Shown here piece by piece: positions 38,530 through 52,340 of a DNA stretch of 64,000 nucleotides. The stretch spans positions 3,411,927-3,475,926 of the forward strand of contig VUYV01000062.1 of assembly GCA_008711295.1 (NCBI GenBank), in the 5' to 3' direction. A program made the translations under genes and the position numbers. Each line of letters opens with the position of its first letter. Position 1 is the stretch's first letter. The notes beneath the pieces are model-generated. The model was not told the DNA's origin and did not search any database. It was given only the letters and a program-made list of their open reading frames with translations. Source of the DNA: Anarhynchus alexandrinus (Eukaryota > Chordata > Aves > Charadriiformes > Charadriidae).

Positions 38530-39334
38530 GTAGAAGGACCACATTTTTCCAATGGTTTTTCAAGGGAAGTTCAGTCCTTGCAGCTTTACTGCATAAGGAA
38601 ATAATTTTGCATTCAACAAGAATGACAGTTTGTCTAAATAGAAAATAGATTATTCTCCAAATCCACAAAAATGTTAAACAAATCATTGCTAGATCATGTG
38701 CGAGACCTGTCTTGCACTGTTGCAGCTATTGATGTTGGACTACTGAAGTAAGATATATTTTGATACAGAGAATGGGTGTGGACAGAGGTTCCAGGTTTAT
38801 ATCCCCCTTTCTCACAGCTCAGGGAACAGTTTCTTTGTAAATCTAAAATGTGTTAAGAATTCATGAATGAAGGTCACGAAGAGTATAATTTCAACATGAG
38901 CCTGGTCTTGTTTGATTTATCTGTTTGTTTTCTTACTCCTAAAATAATTTAAGCCTAATATAACAAAACCAGGAATAAACCACAGTAAATAGGAAAACAT
39001 TTTACTACTGAAATCTACAGAAAAATTATCTGAGCAAACCACATTGTTAACAACAACATAGCTACTTTTTGTCAATTGCTTCACAAAACTGGATGGAAAT
39101 TTGATGGCATACTGCAAGGCAGTAGGTATGAAAGTCAATACTAAAATGCCTAGTTATTTGTATTTCTGTGCAAAATGTTAAATGGCTGCAACAAATGACA
39201 AACAAGGTCATGCTTATGCCATCCATAGAATAAAAAAAAAATAAAAATCAGGTATCAGATGGTATATTAAGTGCAAAAGCTGTTTTCACATGCTTAGATC
39301 TAAAGTTGGCTTCAATTTGGATTGAAGTAATGTC

Positions 39335-39532
39335 TCCTTTTTTCACCACGAGGACAGTCAGGCATTGGAACAGGTTGCTCAGAGAAGTTCTGCAGTCTCC
39401 ATACCCTTGGAGGTTTTCAAGACCAGGCTGGATACAGCCCTGAGCAACGTGGTCCAACATTATAGCTAACCCTGCAGCAGGTTGGACTAGAGACCACCCG
39501 AGAGCCCTTCTAACCTGAACAATCCTATCCTG
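39335..39532 (+). mobile_element. CR1 LINE 3' fragment, old
   Basis: This is a diverged CR1 tail with GGCATTGGAACAGGTTGCTC, TACCCTTGGAGGTTTTCAAG, ACCAGGCTGGATACAGCCC, AGCAGGTTGGACTAGAGACC and a decayed end CTAACCTGAACAATCCTATC. The start is uncertain by about 20 bases. It is intergenic, 4 kb beyond the end of RPGRIP1L. Confidence 0.88.
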
Positions 39533-42500
39533 ATACGGTATTATGGTAGGACTACTACTATTAATAACCTATAAGCATTTCTGTTTTAAGGTTCGCAGTT
39601 GCTTATTTACTTAGACAATATATTCTCAACTGTTATTGGATAATTCACAAGGAGCTTGTGTTTGAAATGAAACTTTGCTAGGGCTAAGTTAGACCATGAT
39701 CCCATGAAGTGTTGAGAGCTTGAAGACTGATTCAGCACAGACCTTAGAAATAAGAAAAGCTTTTAAATACCTCTAAAGCCCACAGATGCATGATTTAGGA
39801 GGAGTTTGGTGCTTATGAATTAAGACTGAAGTCTCCATGTTATATGTGACTTTCAAGGTCATGTCCTGTGAGTGCCAAGATTATACTATAATAAGAAATA
39901 AAACATAGGTCAAATTCTTCCCCTGAGAAATTATTCTGATGAAATAAAATTCTTCAGCAGTTACCTCATCCCATTTTAAAAGATGCAAACTTGAATTTAT
40001 ATTCTGCAATTAATTTCATACAGGTGACATAATGCATTCAATACAGTAATAGTTGCAGAATTGGGATCTAGTCCGATTACTAAGACCTGTATCATAAACA
40101 GTAATGTTAAGGACGTCTTATAAAAAGAATATTTATTCACTTGTGGAATATCTGGAAAAACTGATGGATAAATCATTATCATCACCTGCAAAAAGACCTG
40201 TCTATCCAACTGCAACATAAAATATTTCTCTAGCTCTGAAACATGCAACAAATTTTGTTGCACAATTTTAAGTTGGTATTTCAATTTATTTCTCAGTTAT
40301 AATACAAAACAAGAAAATGGAATTTAATAGCTAATATTTAGTCTTGGTATCTTTGGTGAATTGTTATGATAATGTCTTATTATGTCTTGAAATAATAAAA
40401 AACATTTTAAAACAATATTATTATTAACATAAATACTGATCTTCAGTTGTAGAAGTTCTGTGAGGCTAGTTATTATAATTTTTTGTCATGTTATATCTAC
40501 TCTTATAAGCGTGTAATAAGCTGAGACTTACTGTACAGCAAAAACAATCAAGTTCACACAGACATTACCTTGGTTCATGATGTATTTCCTTTTATAACTT
40601 CCATCCCTAGGTTAAGGTTATGACAGGTTAAAAGCAACTGTACAAAAAAAAAGCTAAACTTAAGTTTCCATCTTGATAAACATACCTGGAACACTTGGAG
40701 AAGAGCAGCTATTATATCACATAAGAAGATACCACAATGAAGATATAAGCTGTAACAATTAATGGGAAAAGATATAAAACCAAAACTGATCACCTGACCC
40801 CACACAATTAATCTTATGCAGGACCACTGTTGCATCCATGTTACACCATAGAAAAAATTTATCTATTCCACAAAAATTAATTTCAGTTAAGTAACATTTC
40901 AAAAGTCTGGTAGTACCCAGCATTAATAATGCTCCTTTTTTAAACTGCAAAAAGGAACGTGCTTACTAACATAGTGCACACACAAAAAAAAGGATACTTT
41001 TTACCTTAGGCTAGAGAGTACATACATGTAAGTTTTCGTCAAGATATTCATAGCTAAAATCTGGACAAAAATAGTACTAGATTACATTTTCCACTTTCCC
41101 TGCACAGTGCAGTATTTAGACATAAGATTTAAGAGCATGTTGGAAATACTGACTACTTAATGAAAGAACAAAACTTTCTAGTATGTTCATGTGTTTATAT
41201 TGCATAAGATAATACAATCCATCTGTTGGAAAAATCCTCACTGAATATTATATATCTCTTAGTAATAAACATGAATAAAAATCAAGATTTTTATTTTTTT
41301 TAAAATCCAAAACTGAGTAATAGTGAGCCTTCCAAAGAAATCTGTTTAGGGACCTGAGGCAAATTATACATGTTAACGAGGGAGTCACTGAGAACAGTTA
41401 ACACAACGTAACCAAACGTCAACTGGAATACTTTGCAGTAACTTAGCAAACAGGTCTGTGTTTAATGAATATATGAATGCTTGGTTTCTAAGTTTTCAAC
41501 TTCAGATGGCGAAGATTAAGTGCTAAGGGTGTTACTGTAAATGTTTAAGTGAGATGAACATCACCGACTTTCTAATTTTACCACATGGTTTATTTCAGAA
41601 GAAAACAAGCACCAGTTACATAGTTCTCCTGCAAGTCAGTAAACAGTCACACACGAAAACTCAATACAATTTGCTTCTTTGTTTATGTGCAGGATATTTA
41701 GTTTGGTTTGCAAAGTATTAGAAGAATAATAAGAACCTCCTGACAGAATACCGCAACTAAATTTCTAAAAAGCCACTCAGTTAATCTCAGTGTTGAATCT
41801 AGCTGTTTCAAATTATTGTAATGTATAATAACAGTCTTATTGACAATATAGATGCACAGAGCCAAAAAAAGCTAGAAATAGTGGCCAAAAGGATGAACTA
41901 AGCGCCAGCCCAAATGACAACAAACATATGGCCATTAACTGAAGAATGGAGGGGTATAGGAATGCAGCTGTCTGTGGTCTCCTAAAAGTTCCAGAGGAAT
42001 GAAATGCTGTGAGGATTGGCAAAGTCTGGATGAGAAGCACTACTGAAGATGGTAGGTCCTAAAATGGAGTCAACCATCGGTTCATGTTGGAATTCAGAGA
42101 TTTCTGTGGTCAGAATATATTCATTCCATTGGCCTCATAACGTACATCAACAAATTAATATTGTATGGATGTCATTTCAAAGCCTACTGAAGACGAAGAC
42201 CCATTATTGAAGCCATTAGAGCACAGATGGTTCAAACTATATGCAGATATTCATACTTGCATTTCTGCATTATAGCTGTTTTTTTTCCTGTTGAACTGTA
42301 ATGAATTGTCTCATAATCTATTCCATCTTCTTGCCATTAGCAGGCTTTGAATGTTCACAAATAGGAGCAAAGAACTCATTTTCCAGAGCTTTAATCACAC
42401 AAAGAGGGAATGCCTAATTCTCTAAATGAAATGGTCTGTGATCACTGAAGCAGAGATTTAATATATCACGGCAAATTAGGTAGATTTTAATAAATTACTT

Positions 42501-43357
42501 ATCTCTCTGAATACTTTACATATGCTTATGAAGAAACATAGCCTGTTTGCAAACAGTGGAAATCCACAGCCTATAAAATCCTTTGAAGAAAATGACAAAT
42601 AAAAAAGTAAATTAAAAAAAGAAATGTATTAGATCCTCGTTCTCCAGAGACAATCCTTTTGCAGCATTGATTCACAGCTCCATTAAAAATATCAATTAAA
42701 TCCTCCACTGAGATTGGTTAAAAGCTGGAAAATTAACTTTCCAAGCCAGACACTGGTTATTCAGATACAACAATTCATTGTATATGTTTGATGTAAGTTC
42801 TAAAAGTGACAAAAAACAAATGAAAACACAGTTGCCTGTCCCTACAGCTCAAACTAGGTGAAGCAAAATCTGATTCTGTATGGCTTCTTTTTGTGCTTCG
42901 ACAGATGTTGGCTGAAAGTAAATCTTTTACTGTACAGAAAAATGATTGTGCCTGCCCTCCCCCTACTTCAAATCATGATAATCATAAACAGCTGATTATA
43001 ATGTTAGTAGAAGGGTAAAAGTTATTTAAAAAAAGGTTGCAGTAATTTAATAAGTCCTGCAACTAGCCTCATTTTTTATATTTAATTGATAGGAACTGCA
43101 TGCATCAAAGAAAACACATACTGAGATTTAATGTGCATAAAATGGATATTAGCATTTTAAAGAGGCAGATTAACACATTAATCCAAGTAATTTTCATATA
43201 TTGCTTTTAATAAAATCTTCACAGTATAAAATTCTTAATGAGGCTAATCACAGGCATTCCATTTAGTGGGGTGATTAGGGATAACATAAAAGTATTTTTA
43301 ATCAGTTTTCTAAGGCTTATGGTTTTTTTATTAAAAATTAAAAATTTGACTTGCATT

Positions 43358-43668
43358 TTTATTACTGTTTTATGTAGGAAAAAATCTTGAAAATGCAAAT
43401 AAAGCACATCATTCAATCATGTAGGTATTAATTATTTACAAGACGTTGTCCATTGTGGAGAGATTCTTAGCCTTAGGGGGGAAATATAAAAACAAACAGA
43501 CTGAAAAGTATACAAAACTTTACAACTACAAATCAAGCGTCCTTTCCGTATAAATTATACATTAAATATACTGTAAGAATTACAAAGATCTCATCTTTGA
43601 AGCACTATCAAGCATGTATTTACACTGGGAGAAGGAACTTCTGTAGGCAAACTTCCCTTTCATGCCTC
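43358..43668 (-). other. RPGRIP1L: Probable RPGRIP1L 3' UTR with candidate polyadenylation signal
   Basis: Minus-strand sequence follows the TAG stop. It begins with GAGGCATGA, which contains a second in-frame stop three codons on (43660-43662). The first AATAAA on the minus strand that I find downstream is at 43358-43363, and another is at 43327-43332. Cleavage would be expected 10-30 bases beyond either. The real transcript end cannot be fixed from sequence alone and a longer UTR is possible. Confidence 0.45.
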
Positions 43669-43772
43669 CTAGTCATCTTCGCATTCCTCATAGACTGAAC
43701 GCAGCGCATGGAGGGCTTCCACTGACACTTTGAGCTTTCCAATTACTGCACTATCATCTTGTGAATCGAAAA
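43669..43772 (-). CDS. RPGRIP1L: RPGRIP1L terminal coding exon with stop codon
   Basis: This is the last coding exon, on the minus strand, after a good polypyrimidine tract and acceptor (TTTCCTTTCTAG). It completes a split Val codon and then encodes [20 protein letters not shown] and [13 protein letters not shown] before [16 protein letters not shown] is the conserved end of the RPGR-interacting domain. The human protein, as I recall it, ends in YRDDLEA, three residues longer. Here the codons after GAC read TAG GAG GCA TGA, that is stop-Glu-Ala-stop, so a TTG-to-TAG change would account for the shorter tail. The four exons in the window together give the last 168 residues of a protein of about 1300 residues in mammals. 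Confidence 0.94.
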
Positions 43773-46700
43773 CTAGAAAGGAAACATCAGAAAACAGCAT
43801 TAGCAGTTTCATTTAAGGTTTTGCTTTTGTTCTGATAATTTTCCATAGCATTTGGACAGATTCAAAGACACCTAGCATAGGCTTAAAAAAACAGAAAAAA
43901 AATATCTATAAATAAGACAGAAATCTTCCAGTTCAGGCACTCAGCCTACTGGAAACTAAGCACTCCAAGATCTAGAATGTACATCAATAAAGGTATTAGT
44001 GTTGGAATTAACTTTGAAATAAAGAAAAGCTTCTCTATGATAATTGCCTATATAAATTATTTTTCACAATATGTAAATATAGATGTTCCAAACTCTAGTA
44101 AAGGCATATATGCATACTTATAAATAGTTTTAAGGAAAAAAACACACCGATTAATGCATTTTCTACACTGTTTGTACAAACAGTCCAAATCAGCCTGGAC
44201 AATTATGTTAGTATTTAAATAGTAATTTTTTTTTTTCTAGTTGGTGCAATGCAAAATTATTTTAATTCCAGGCTTCTATGTGTTGTAGAACAGTGAAGCG
44301 TAGACAAAGATGGTATTTCGCCTAGACTAAACTATTTAACTACCTTCACCTTTGTCTACGTGGGTTTTAAAGTAGTATTTAAAATTTCTGTTTTACAGAA
44401 ATTAGCTAACATGATGTAAAATTGCACTCTTTTACAATATCTAAGTAAGACCAGAGGCCGCAATCTCTGCTGCTGTGATTAAAAACATGCTGCTAACAGT
44501 CAAAAATGGGGCTCTTTCCCAGTTCTGCATAAAAAGCAATGAGGCTGCCTAACATGACTCTAGAAGCAATTTAAAGGAAAACAAGTAATCTTGACAGCAC
44601 ATCTTTTCAAAGCAAATTATACAGCAGACAAATGGCAAGGCTATATATTTACTATATAAACTGGGATAAGTACTCTGGGACGTGCAATGATACTGCACGC
44701 TACAACTTCTAGGCTGCTGGGACAGCTCAGAAGAGGTTTGGAGAAGGAAAAACATGGGATAAACCTTTGTTTACTTTGTTGACAAAGCTATTATAGAACA
44801 GATTGGATGCTCTTCTTTGAGATGCAAACCATTTTGTATATCCTTGAACAAATCACTCAGTGAACTGTCAACTTAAAAGAGCAGACTTCAGGGGACATTA
44901 TTATTTTTACTTTTAAGAACGGTAGGATAACTGTAACTAATGATATCAGAAAATAACATTAATTCTATTTTCTCAGTTTTAATATTGTTATATTATCTCT
45001 GAGACATATTGTTATGTGTCTTGTCTATACTCTTTTTCATCCAGTCTCTTGATTACCCATTCACTTAATTGCTTCACATTTCACGTAGGCCACTTTCACA
45101 CAATCACCAACGAAAGGAACAAAATTTGAAAAAGATATATGCTTGCAGTCCTCAAAAAGAATGAAGGCAGTTTATGGTATCTAACTTCAGAATGATTAGA
45201 TCTTCATGTGGTAGCGTCTATGAACTTCCCTATGCCTAGGTTTATTCTTCTTCCCTCAACCAATAATCCACCTCAGAGAAGATGTACAATATTATTTAGG
45301 AATTGTGTATTGTGCCATTACATTTAATTGAAGTCTGTGTCCAGATCTGAAGAACAGACCCTTTTACAATGACTTCATCCAAGAAAACATACTGATATAT
45401 TCTACTTTTGCCATGAACTTACATATATTAATGTAAAATTCATTTCAATTCTCTGAAAGTTCTAAATTTTCAGAAAATATGGTTACGGATGCAATAAAGA
45501 AATAAATCTAAACTGTACAGCATCTGCAGGGAAGGGGAGAAGTGTGGATAGGAATAAGAATAAAAGTATTTCTATCTACTACTATCACTTTCATAGATGT
45601 AATGTACACAAAGTAAAAATTAGTTCCAATGTCTTACGATTAGGGCAAGAAATGCTTCTCACGGTACTGAGGTAGTTGCCATTACATAGTAATGACTACC
45701 TTTTGACAGAACAACAACTAGTAACAAAAACCAGTCCTTCCTGTCATAATTATTAACTCAGATGATGATTAGGAGTTTTAAGATTTTTGTGAAAGGTGAC
45801 TGTCAAGAGTACAAAATTATATTTATATCACTAATCAATCTTATCAAATAGGAATCATGACAATGGGAATTATGATCATAAAATCCAGAATAAAAACAAT
45901 TTTCCAGTGAGAGACTATGAAATAGCTTTTTTAGAGGAGATGTGCTTTCATACAACTACTTGGAAAAAAAATTCTTGGTGGAGAAAGGATTAAGTGGTTC
46001 AGCCACAGTAAGAAGTGCATCAAATCCTTATATTATTTTTCCAGGGTACAGAAATTTGATTCTTAGAATTTTCCTTATCGTGTTCCTGGAACTTTGATGC
46101 ATACTTTGAGTATTTTAGCTACGGCATGGATGCAAATCATGCATGATAATGGAAATGGATAAGAAAGCCTATTTCTTTCCCTTGCTACTCAGCTCCCTAT
46201 CACTTAAGGTATGGTAAACAGACACAACAGGAGAAGTAGCAAAGTCCCATTAGCTTGGCATTCTACTAGAGCTAACTAGAATTCTTGCTGTTGCAAAGAG
46301 TACCTTGTGAACATGGGTGCACTGTGTCTAGTAATCAAGCTGGTTCGCTTACTGTTATAGGAGAGTAACTGTTTTATAACAGATATACTCTGAGCTTCTT
46401 CCCTGAGCTTTACCACAATGGGGAAAGAGGATGGAGAGGGACAGGTATGGAGAAAAACGCACCGTTCATAACCATGTCCCTGCTACCTTGGGGAACAGAA
46501 AAGTCCAAGCAAGGAGAATATTTTCCTTCACTGTCTTTGGAAGGATCAAGTATCCTTCTTGACTCTTCTTGTCAATTTTATAAAAATGCTGTCCTAAGAC
46601 CCAGGAAACGGAAGATTCCACACCTCCTACTCACCTCACCTTGCTTTAATGAGTCAGAGTGAAAGCGCGGTCACAGTCTCTTACAGAAGGATGCTTATGC

Positions 46701-47196
46701 TAAACTGATACCTAACCAAAGGCACCAGTGCTTTAGATTGTCTCAGATACGGCTTTCATATGGAAGACACAAGCTTGAGGTACTCTGGGGGTTATAATGT
46801 AACTTCAAAGAAGATATAGACATTAGCAATACAGAAATACTGGCATAAATTTTAATAGCAAAATATATATTTATAGTCTTACTAGCATGAAGTTTGCTGT
46901 ACAAAATAGAGAATTACAGTAAGTGGACATGTCCTGAAAGTTATTAGGTTTTATAAACTAATTACTATGAGCTAGGAATGCAGTTTGGTTTTAGGTTGTT
47001 TTTTTTTTTTTTTAAACAGATTTTAAGGAATAACAACAGCACACAGTTTTTGCTAACTTTTGCAAACAGATACGGAAGTAATGAGTTAATATTAAAGAAT
47101 TTCTTATTGAAACAATGTCAAGCAATTACTTGTAGAGAAAAGCAGAAATTCAACAAAAAATTTTTAGGTTACAAGAAAATAATCTCTAAAACTTAC
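43773..47196 (-). other. RPGRIP1L: RPGRIP1L last intron
   Basis: This intron separates the penultimate and terminal coding exons and is 3.4 kb long. It is AT-rich with a T-run near 44228. I see no transposon tail, RNA gene or extra exon in it. The split Val codon across it is intact. Confidence 0.9.
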
Positions 47197-47330
47197 CATC
47201 AATATCTTGCTCAATAATATCTCTTTGCTTCTGGAATATCTCTCTCAAACTGACATAAGCAAAACCGATATCTTCACATTCAAGATCCTGTTCATCTTCT
47301 GGGGGATCACTGACCACTGTAAACCGTAGG
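47197..47330 (-). CDS. RPGRIP1L: RPGRIP1L coding exon (penultimate)
   Basis: This is a 134-base exon on the minus strand, preceded by a T-rich tract and TTAG and followed by a consensus GTAAGT donor. It completes a split Ser codon and then encodes 44 residues including [27 protein letters not shown] and [10 protein letters not shown], ending with one base of the next codon. The run FTVVSDP...ECE.G.A is the signature core of the C-terminal domain shared by RPGRIP1 and RPGRIP1L. The [14 protein letters not shown] version is the RPGRIP1L form, which is the strongest reason for preferring this paralogue. An open frame continues a little past both splice sites, but the splice signals and phases define the exon. 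Confidence 0.95.
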
Positions 47331-49380
47331 CTAAGCATTAAAAAAACAAAAACAAAAGATATTTGATATTTTACCTTCAAAAAGAGTTGAAAATTAACTC
47401 AAAAAACAGAAAAAAAGGCAAAACCATGCTCTATTTCACCAGTTAAGCATAAACCAGAACTCTTTATCAAGTATATTAAACATTTTCCGTGACAAGAATA
47501 GTCTGAGACCCTTTATTTTAAATCCTCCCTCCTTCTTAAGCTTTATTTGGCATTACTAGAAGGACAGAGAAGTTGTAATCACAGATCTGCAGGCTTATAG
47601 AATTGTTTCATTTCTCTCCCCCCTCCCCACCACCCTGTGGTACAATACTTGTTCATACAGCAGTGACAGGCAGAATAGTCTAAGGATTAAAGCCTTTTTC
47701 ACATTTGAAACTTGTAAGTTTGTTCAGCCCAGCTGCTGAATCATCTGTTCAAAGTCACTTAAATTCTTATATTTACCCCCCATAGGTAAAAATCAAGATT
47801 GTGTCTAAGTACTTGGAGGCTTTTATAGCAAAACTCATTTATATAAAATATCTAAATATATAGTTAGTGTTTTTTTCAGCTTTTTGTTGCTTTGGGGTTT
47901 TTTTTTAATTTTTTTCTTAATTTTTACTGTTGACCATACCATGCAAATTATTTGAAGTGAAGAAATAAAAACAATTCATAAGCAATAATGGAAGGCTTAG
48001 ATTAAATGTAATTATGTTTTGTTGGTTAAAACCTTTTAATACCATAAACTTGTTGAAAAAGTTCAACTACATTAATTCAGTCAGGCCATAGAAGATGAAC
48101 CTGTATGATTATTTCAGCTTTGATGTGGAGCATGCTTATAAAGTAAAACTTTTCAATTGTCCCCAGTTATGGTGCTTTATTTGCATTTAATGTCTTGAAG
48201 CATGTTAATTGGACTCCTGTTGACTGGACTAAACTGAACTGAAGGTGTGCTTCGGGAGTACCTACCCCTAATGCACTCCACTGCAATAGACACTCAGTCA
48301 GTAGCATCAACTAGTCTTCTGAATCATCCTAAAAATCTATGTACTGTCAATATCAGACCATTAGCAACAAGTGCATTGCGCTAGAGATTCTCTGGTCTGC
48401 TCCACTTGATAATTTAGATCTAGGCTTTAGTAAATTTTAAGCCAATGCATTTTCTTGGCTTTACATTGAGTGGTGTGGGAGACATGAGATGAATAATTGA
48501 GAAAGACAAACCATCCCAAATGTTTTCCTGATATCAGAAATACTAGCCATAGTCAACGAAGCAAGTATTTCCAAGCACCAAGTGTAAAATATTTAGCTGA
48601 AAGTTATTGAGAATTTTCACACCTCATTTAAACACTTGGAGAGCATATTCTACCCAAGGACGCATTCCACAAAAATAACAGGAACCTAAGGGCAGTTCTC
48701 TCAAAATAGTATCTTTCTAATGTTGTCTTGTGTATTCATTATTTAAAGTTGGACCTTACACAGCAATTTGTCCTGTACTTGTCCCCTCTGACCAATACCT
48801 CTCATCTTTTATCTTCATTATTCTGTTCCTGTTTTACCCATAAAAACCTACCTGTGAGTACAGCCTGCATACAAAGGCCTTTGAGTATTTACCGTGCTTT
48901 CTAAATGGGGGTCTGTTTGTCCACCCCAAACATCTAAGCCCAACAACTACACAAAATATTTGCATTTCTTCTGTGAACTTAAATTACACTCACTGCATCC
49001 AAGTATGGCTTTTGTTTTAAACGCACAATTCCAGTATTGTGCTGGAGCTGACTTGAGTTAGTGGCTTGTGTCGGGGCCAAAAACATGAAGACTGACAAAA
49101 TGACAGGAATTCAGAGCTAACTACTTTTTTGATATATCTTGGCAATGTTGTTTAAACTGCGAATGCTTGTGAGCTTTACAGCCTAAAAATGTTACAATAA
49201 GCATAATTCCAAATGAGTAACTATCAAGTTGGGTAAAATCCATGTCTACATGAAAGGATATCTTAGTAAAAATATAATCAAATCTTACTGGAAGACTTTA
49301 AACACAACAACTGCAATATGCTTTTATAGCAGTTTATTTTTGTGCCTGGCTCTTACAAACAAATATTTATTATAGAAAAA

Positions 49381-49472
49381 TCACAGAATCACAGAATGGT
49401 CAGGGTTGGAAGGGACCTCTGGAGATCACCTAGTGCAACCTCCCTGCCAGAGCAGGGTCACCTACAGCAGGT
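49381..49472 (-). mobile_element. CR1 LINE 3' stub
   Basis: This is a short, well-preserved 3' end read on the minus strand. On the plus strand it begins TCACAGAATCACAGAATGG and continues GGTTGGAAGGGACCTCTGGA and TGCCAGAGCAGGGTCACC, then stops abruptly, as expected of extreme 5' truncation. It is intronic, in the same orientation as RPGRIP1L. Confidence 0.95.
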
Positions 49473-52117
49473 AAATATACACATAAATATTCTTTGTCAC
49501 TAAAACCAGACACCTATGGAAAATATATATCTTTAAGAAAAATTTCTGGAGGCAAAAAAAGAAAAAAATATCACAGCTATTTCCTACAGCAGGTGGCTTG
49601 ATTGAGTATAATGGATCGAACTTCAGATTTTGGCACAGAGCTAAGCAGCAGCAAAACTGCCAAAACTCAATCAAAAAGAAGGAAATAATTAGATGTGTAA
49701 GATAAATATTAAATGCAATAAAAAAATAAAAATGGTAAGAATAACCAATAAAACTGTTGGGTATCAGAAACAGATGAGTTTTGTTATGATTCAGTGTCAG
49801 TATTAAATCAGATCAATTGGAGAATCCAGCTTAGCAGTTAAGACAGTGATAGAAGAGGAAGAGATTAGTGCTGGCTTAATTTTTATCACTTCAGGGTACC
49901 AATTACTACTAAAATGTTCACTAAAGCATAAACTAAAAGCAGACCTAGGAACATTTGGGACATTGGGACCTTAGAGCCAAAGTGAAGTCTTGTTCATACT
50001 GGTCCACTTTCTGGTTCAGATCATACTCAAGTATTTTACATAAATAGAACAAGCTTCAACACAACACTTCAAAAGAACTGCACCTCTAACACCTTATAGT
50101 TCCAATATGCCTAAAAGATCATAATATTGGATTAAGTCTTTGCTGCTGACCAGGAAGGAGGAGATTTGAACTCTGGATCCCATGGGAATACTCCAAATAG
50201 TAGACTGCAAGAATGGTACCACAATCACTTTGACATTTGTATTTTTTAAAAATACTACAAATGCTTTAATCTTAGAGAATACTTAAATATGATATTCAGT
50301 ATGCTTTCACTTGTGTTCATCTACCAAAAATTGGAGGAGTTTTTTTTTTTTCAGGTTGAACTGGCTAAAACCACACAGTTTCCACTGCCATGGAACATAC
50401 TGCATGTGAACAGACTCCCCGCTCTTCTTCAGCATAGAACGCACAAATGTGTGGCCACTGTCCTGTCTTACCTTAACGCTGCCTCACTTATGTAAGAAAC
50501 TTTGATGAAAGTTGGACTATCGAAGTCATACTAGGATTTCTTACATAAATAAAGCTATGCATAGTGTTCCTCTCCCGTACTTCTCTCTAGGATCCTAGAC
50601 TTTCTCTCTAGCTCATTTCCACATTTCTGTAACATCAGGTATCAGTACTCACTTCCTTGCAGGAATCCCATGCGTGCTGGCAGAATAAGAAGCAATCTTG
50701 ACATCCTGTTAAAAGTACTATGTGGGAAGATATTTGCTAGCCACTGCAAGAAAGACTAGAGAACTAAATGAAACTTGTCTGCTAATAAAGGGCTAAAAGA
50801 CAAGTGAAAAATAATAAATGCCTTGAGCTTAAAATGTGCTTTACAATGAAGCAGAAAACCCTGGACAAATATTTACCGTTGTTGTTATGATAACCCTTAA
50901 AGGTGTTATCACCAGCAGGGAACATAGAGTGTGTAGACAAAAGCTGTCGTGTAGGCAAATTTCATTCTAATTCTTTATTCCAGAGATCAGGCACTTTTAA
51001 GCAGCAAGGAGAAAATCTTGTGTGTTAATATAGTATGCTAATTTGAAGCTAACACTGTACACATGCTCTGTGGTCCTATAACATGGATGCACAGATTTTG
51101 TTACTTTGGAGAACAATGACTTCATACAGTCAGTTTCTTGGAGTAACAATCATTTCCTACCAAGAAATGATGCACCTGTCAGGATCAGCCTGGAAACCTC
51201 CTGCATAAACCTGTTCACTCTTGTTATCACAGCAGGGTGACTGTTAGAAGAATGGATTCCTCCATTCTTCACATATGTCTCTTTTGACACTTGTCAGAAG
51301 AGCATATACTCTATCGCCAGGTCTGCAAGTACAATCTGGCATGAGGAATCAGGGAAGTTTCTCTATATGAGCCAAATTTTTACACTCTTAAAATGCTGCA
51401 AGGCAACAGTGGAATACAAACAGGATGAAGAATAAAAGATAACTATGACAGTTACAGTAAGGTAAATGGACTGCCAGAAATGCCTCCTGTTATTAACTGA
51501 TTTAAAGACCTGAACATGTAAGTAAATAACTATGGGGTTCAGATGATAAAATAAAATAATAATTTTGTATCTTTTTTTTTCAACGTTTTACAAATATTAG
51601 TAATTATAGCTTCTTAACATAAAGAATGTAATTTGAATCCCTATTATACAGAAAAAGAAACAAAACAAAATAGCTACCCATGTCACACAATACGGCTATA
51701 AGAAAAAGCAAGCGTTCTGACAAAATTTCCATATTAATGATAGAGACATTGTCTGTCTGAAAATGTAAAAACAAAGATGCTTATCAGAAGAGAAGAACCA
51801 TCTTCGTGGTATTCAACAATTCCTAACCTAATTAGGATTTCAAACGGTCTTCCTAGTCTTCTACTACCACATGCTCATATATTTTAGATTTTCTATCATT
51901 CCATTTAGCAGCATATTTTCTTTATTTTCTTGAATACTGAATATTCTTTCATTTTCTGCCACTAAAGCCATTTCAAACGTGGAAACAAAATCAACATTTC
52001 TAATAAACACTTACAATGTTTCCATATCAAGAAGTAAAATTGAAAGAAGAGGAAAATCAACTTTGTTTTGAAATCTTATCTTTTAATGAACAGTAAACTC
52101 CACTCCCAACAAATTTT

Positions 52118-52340
52118 AGATGGAATATTAGGAAAAAGTTCTTCACCAAAAGGGTTGTCAAGCGTTGGAACAGGCTGCCCAGGGAAGTGGTGGAGCCACC
52201 ATCCCTGGAGGCATTTAAAAGACAGGTAGATGTGGTGCTGAGGGACATGGTTTAGTGGTAACTTGGCAGTTTTAGGTTTACGGCTGGACTTAATGATCTT
52301 AAAGGTCTTTTCGAACCTGAACAATTCTATGATTCTGTGA
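52118..52340 (+). mobile_element. CR1 LINE 3' fragment
   Basis: This is a 5'-truncated CR1 copy with AATATTAGGAAAAAGTTCTT, GTTGGAACAGGCTGCCCAGG, CATCCCTGGAGGCATTTAAA, GGACTTAATGATCTTAAAGG and the terminal repeats TTCTATGATTCTGTGA. The AATGATCTTAAAGGTCTTTT tail differs from the copy at 53801-54145, so the two belong to different CR1 subfamilies. It lies intronic and antisense to RPGRIP1L. Confidence 0.93.

Larger units (their letters stand above)
36801..43357. other. Intergenic sequence between the island and the RPGRIP1L 3' end
   Basis: AT-rich DNA with two CR1 tails (37115, 39335) and a T16 run at 38514-38529. Complex, repeat-free segments at about 41830-42060 and 42540-43270 contain TAAT-type homeodomain words and could be conserved non-coding elements. 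No exon is supportable on either strand. Confidence 0.6.
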
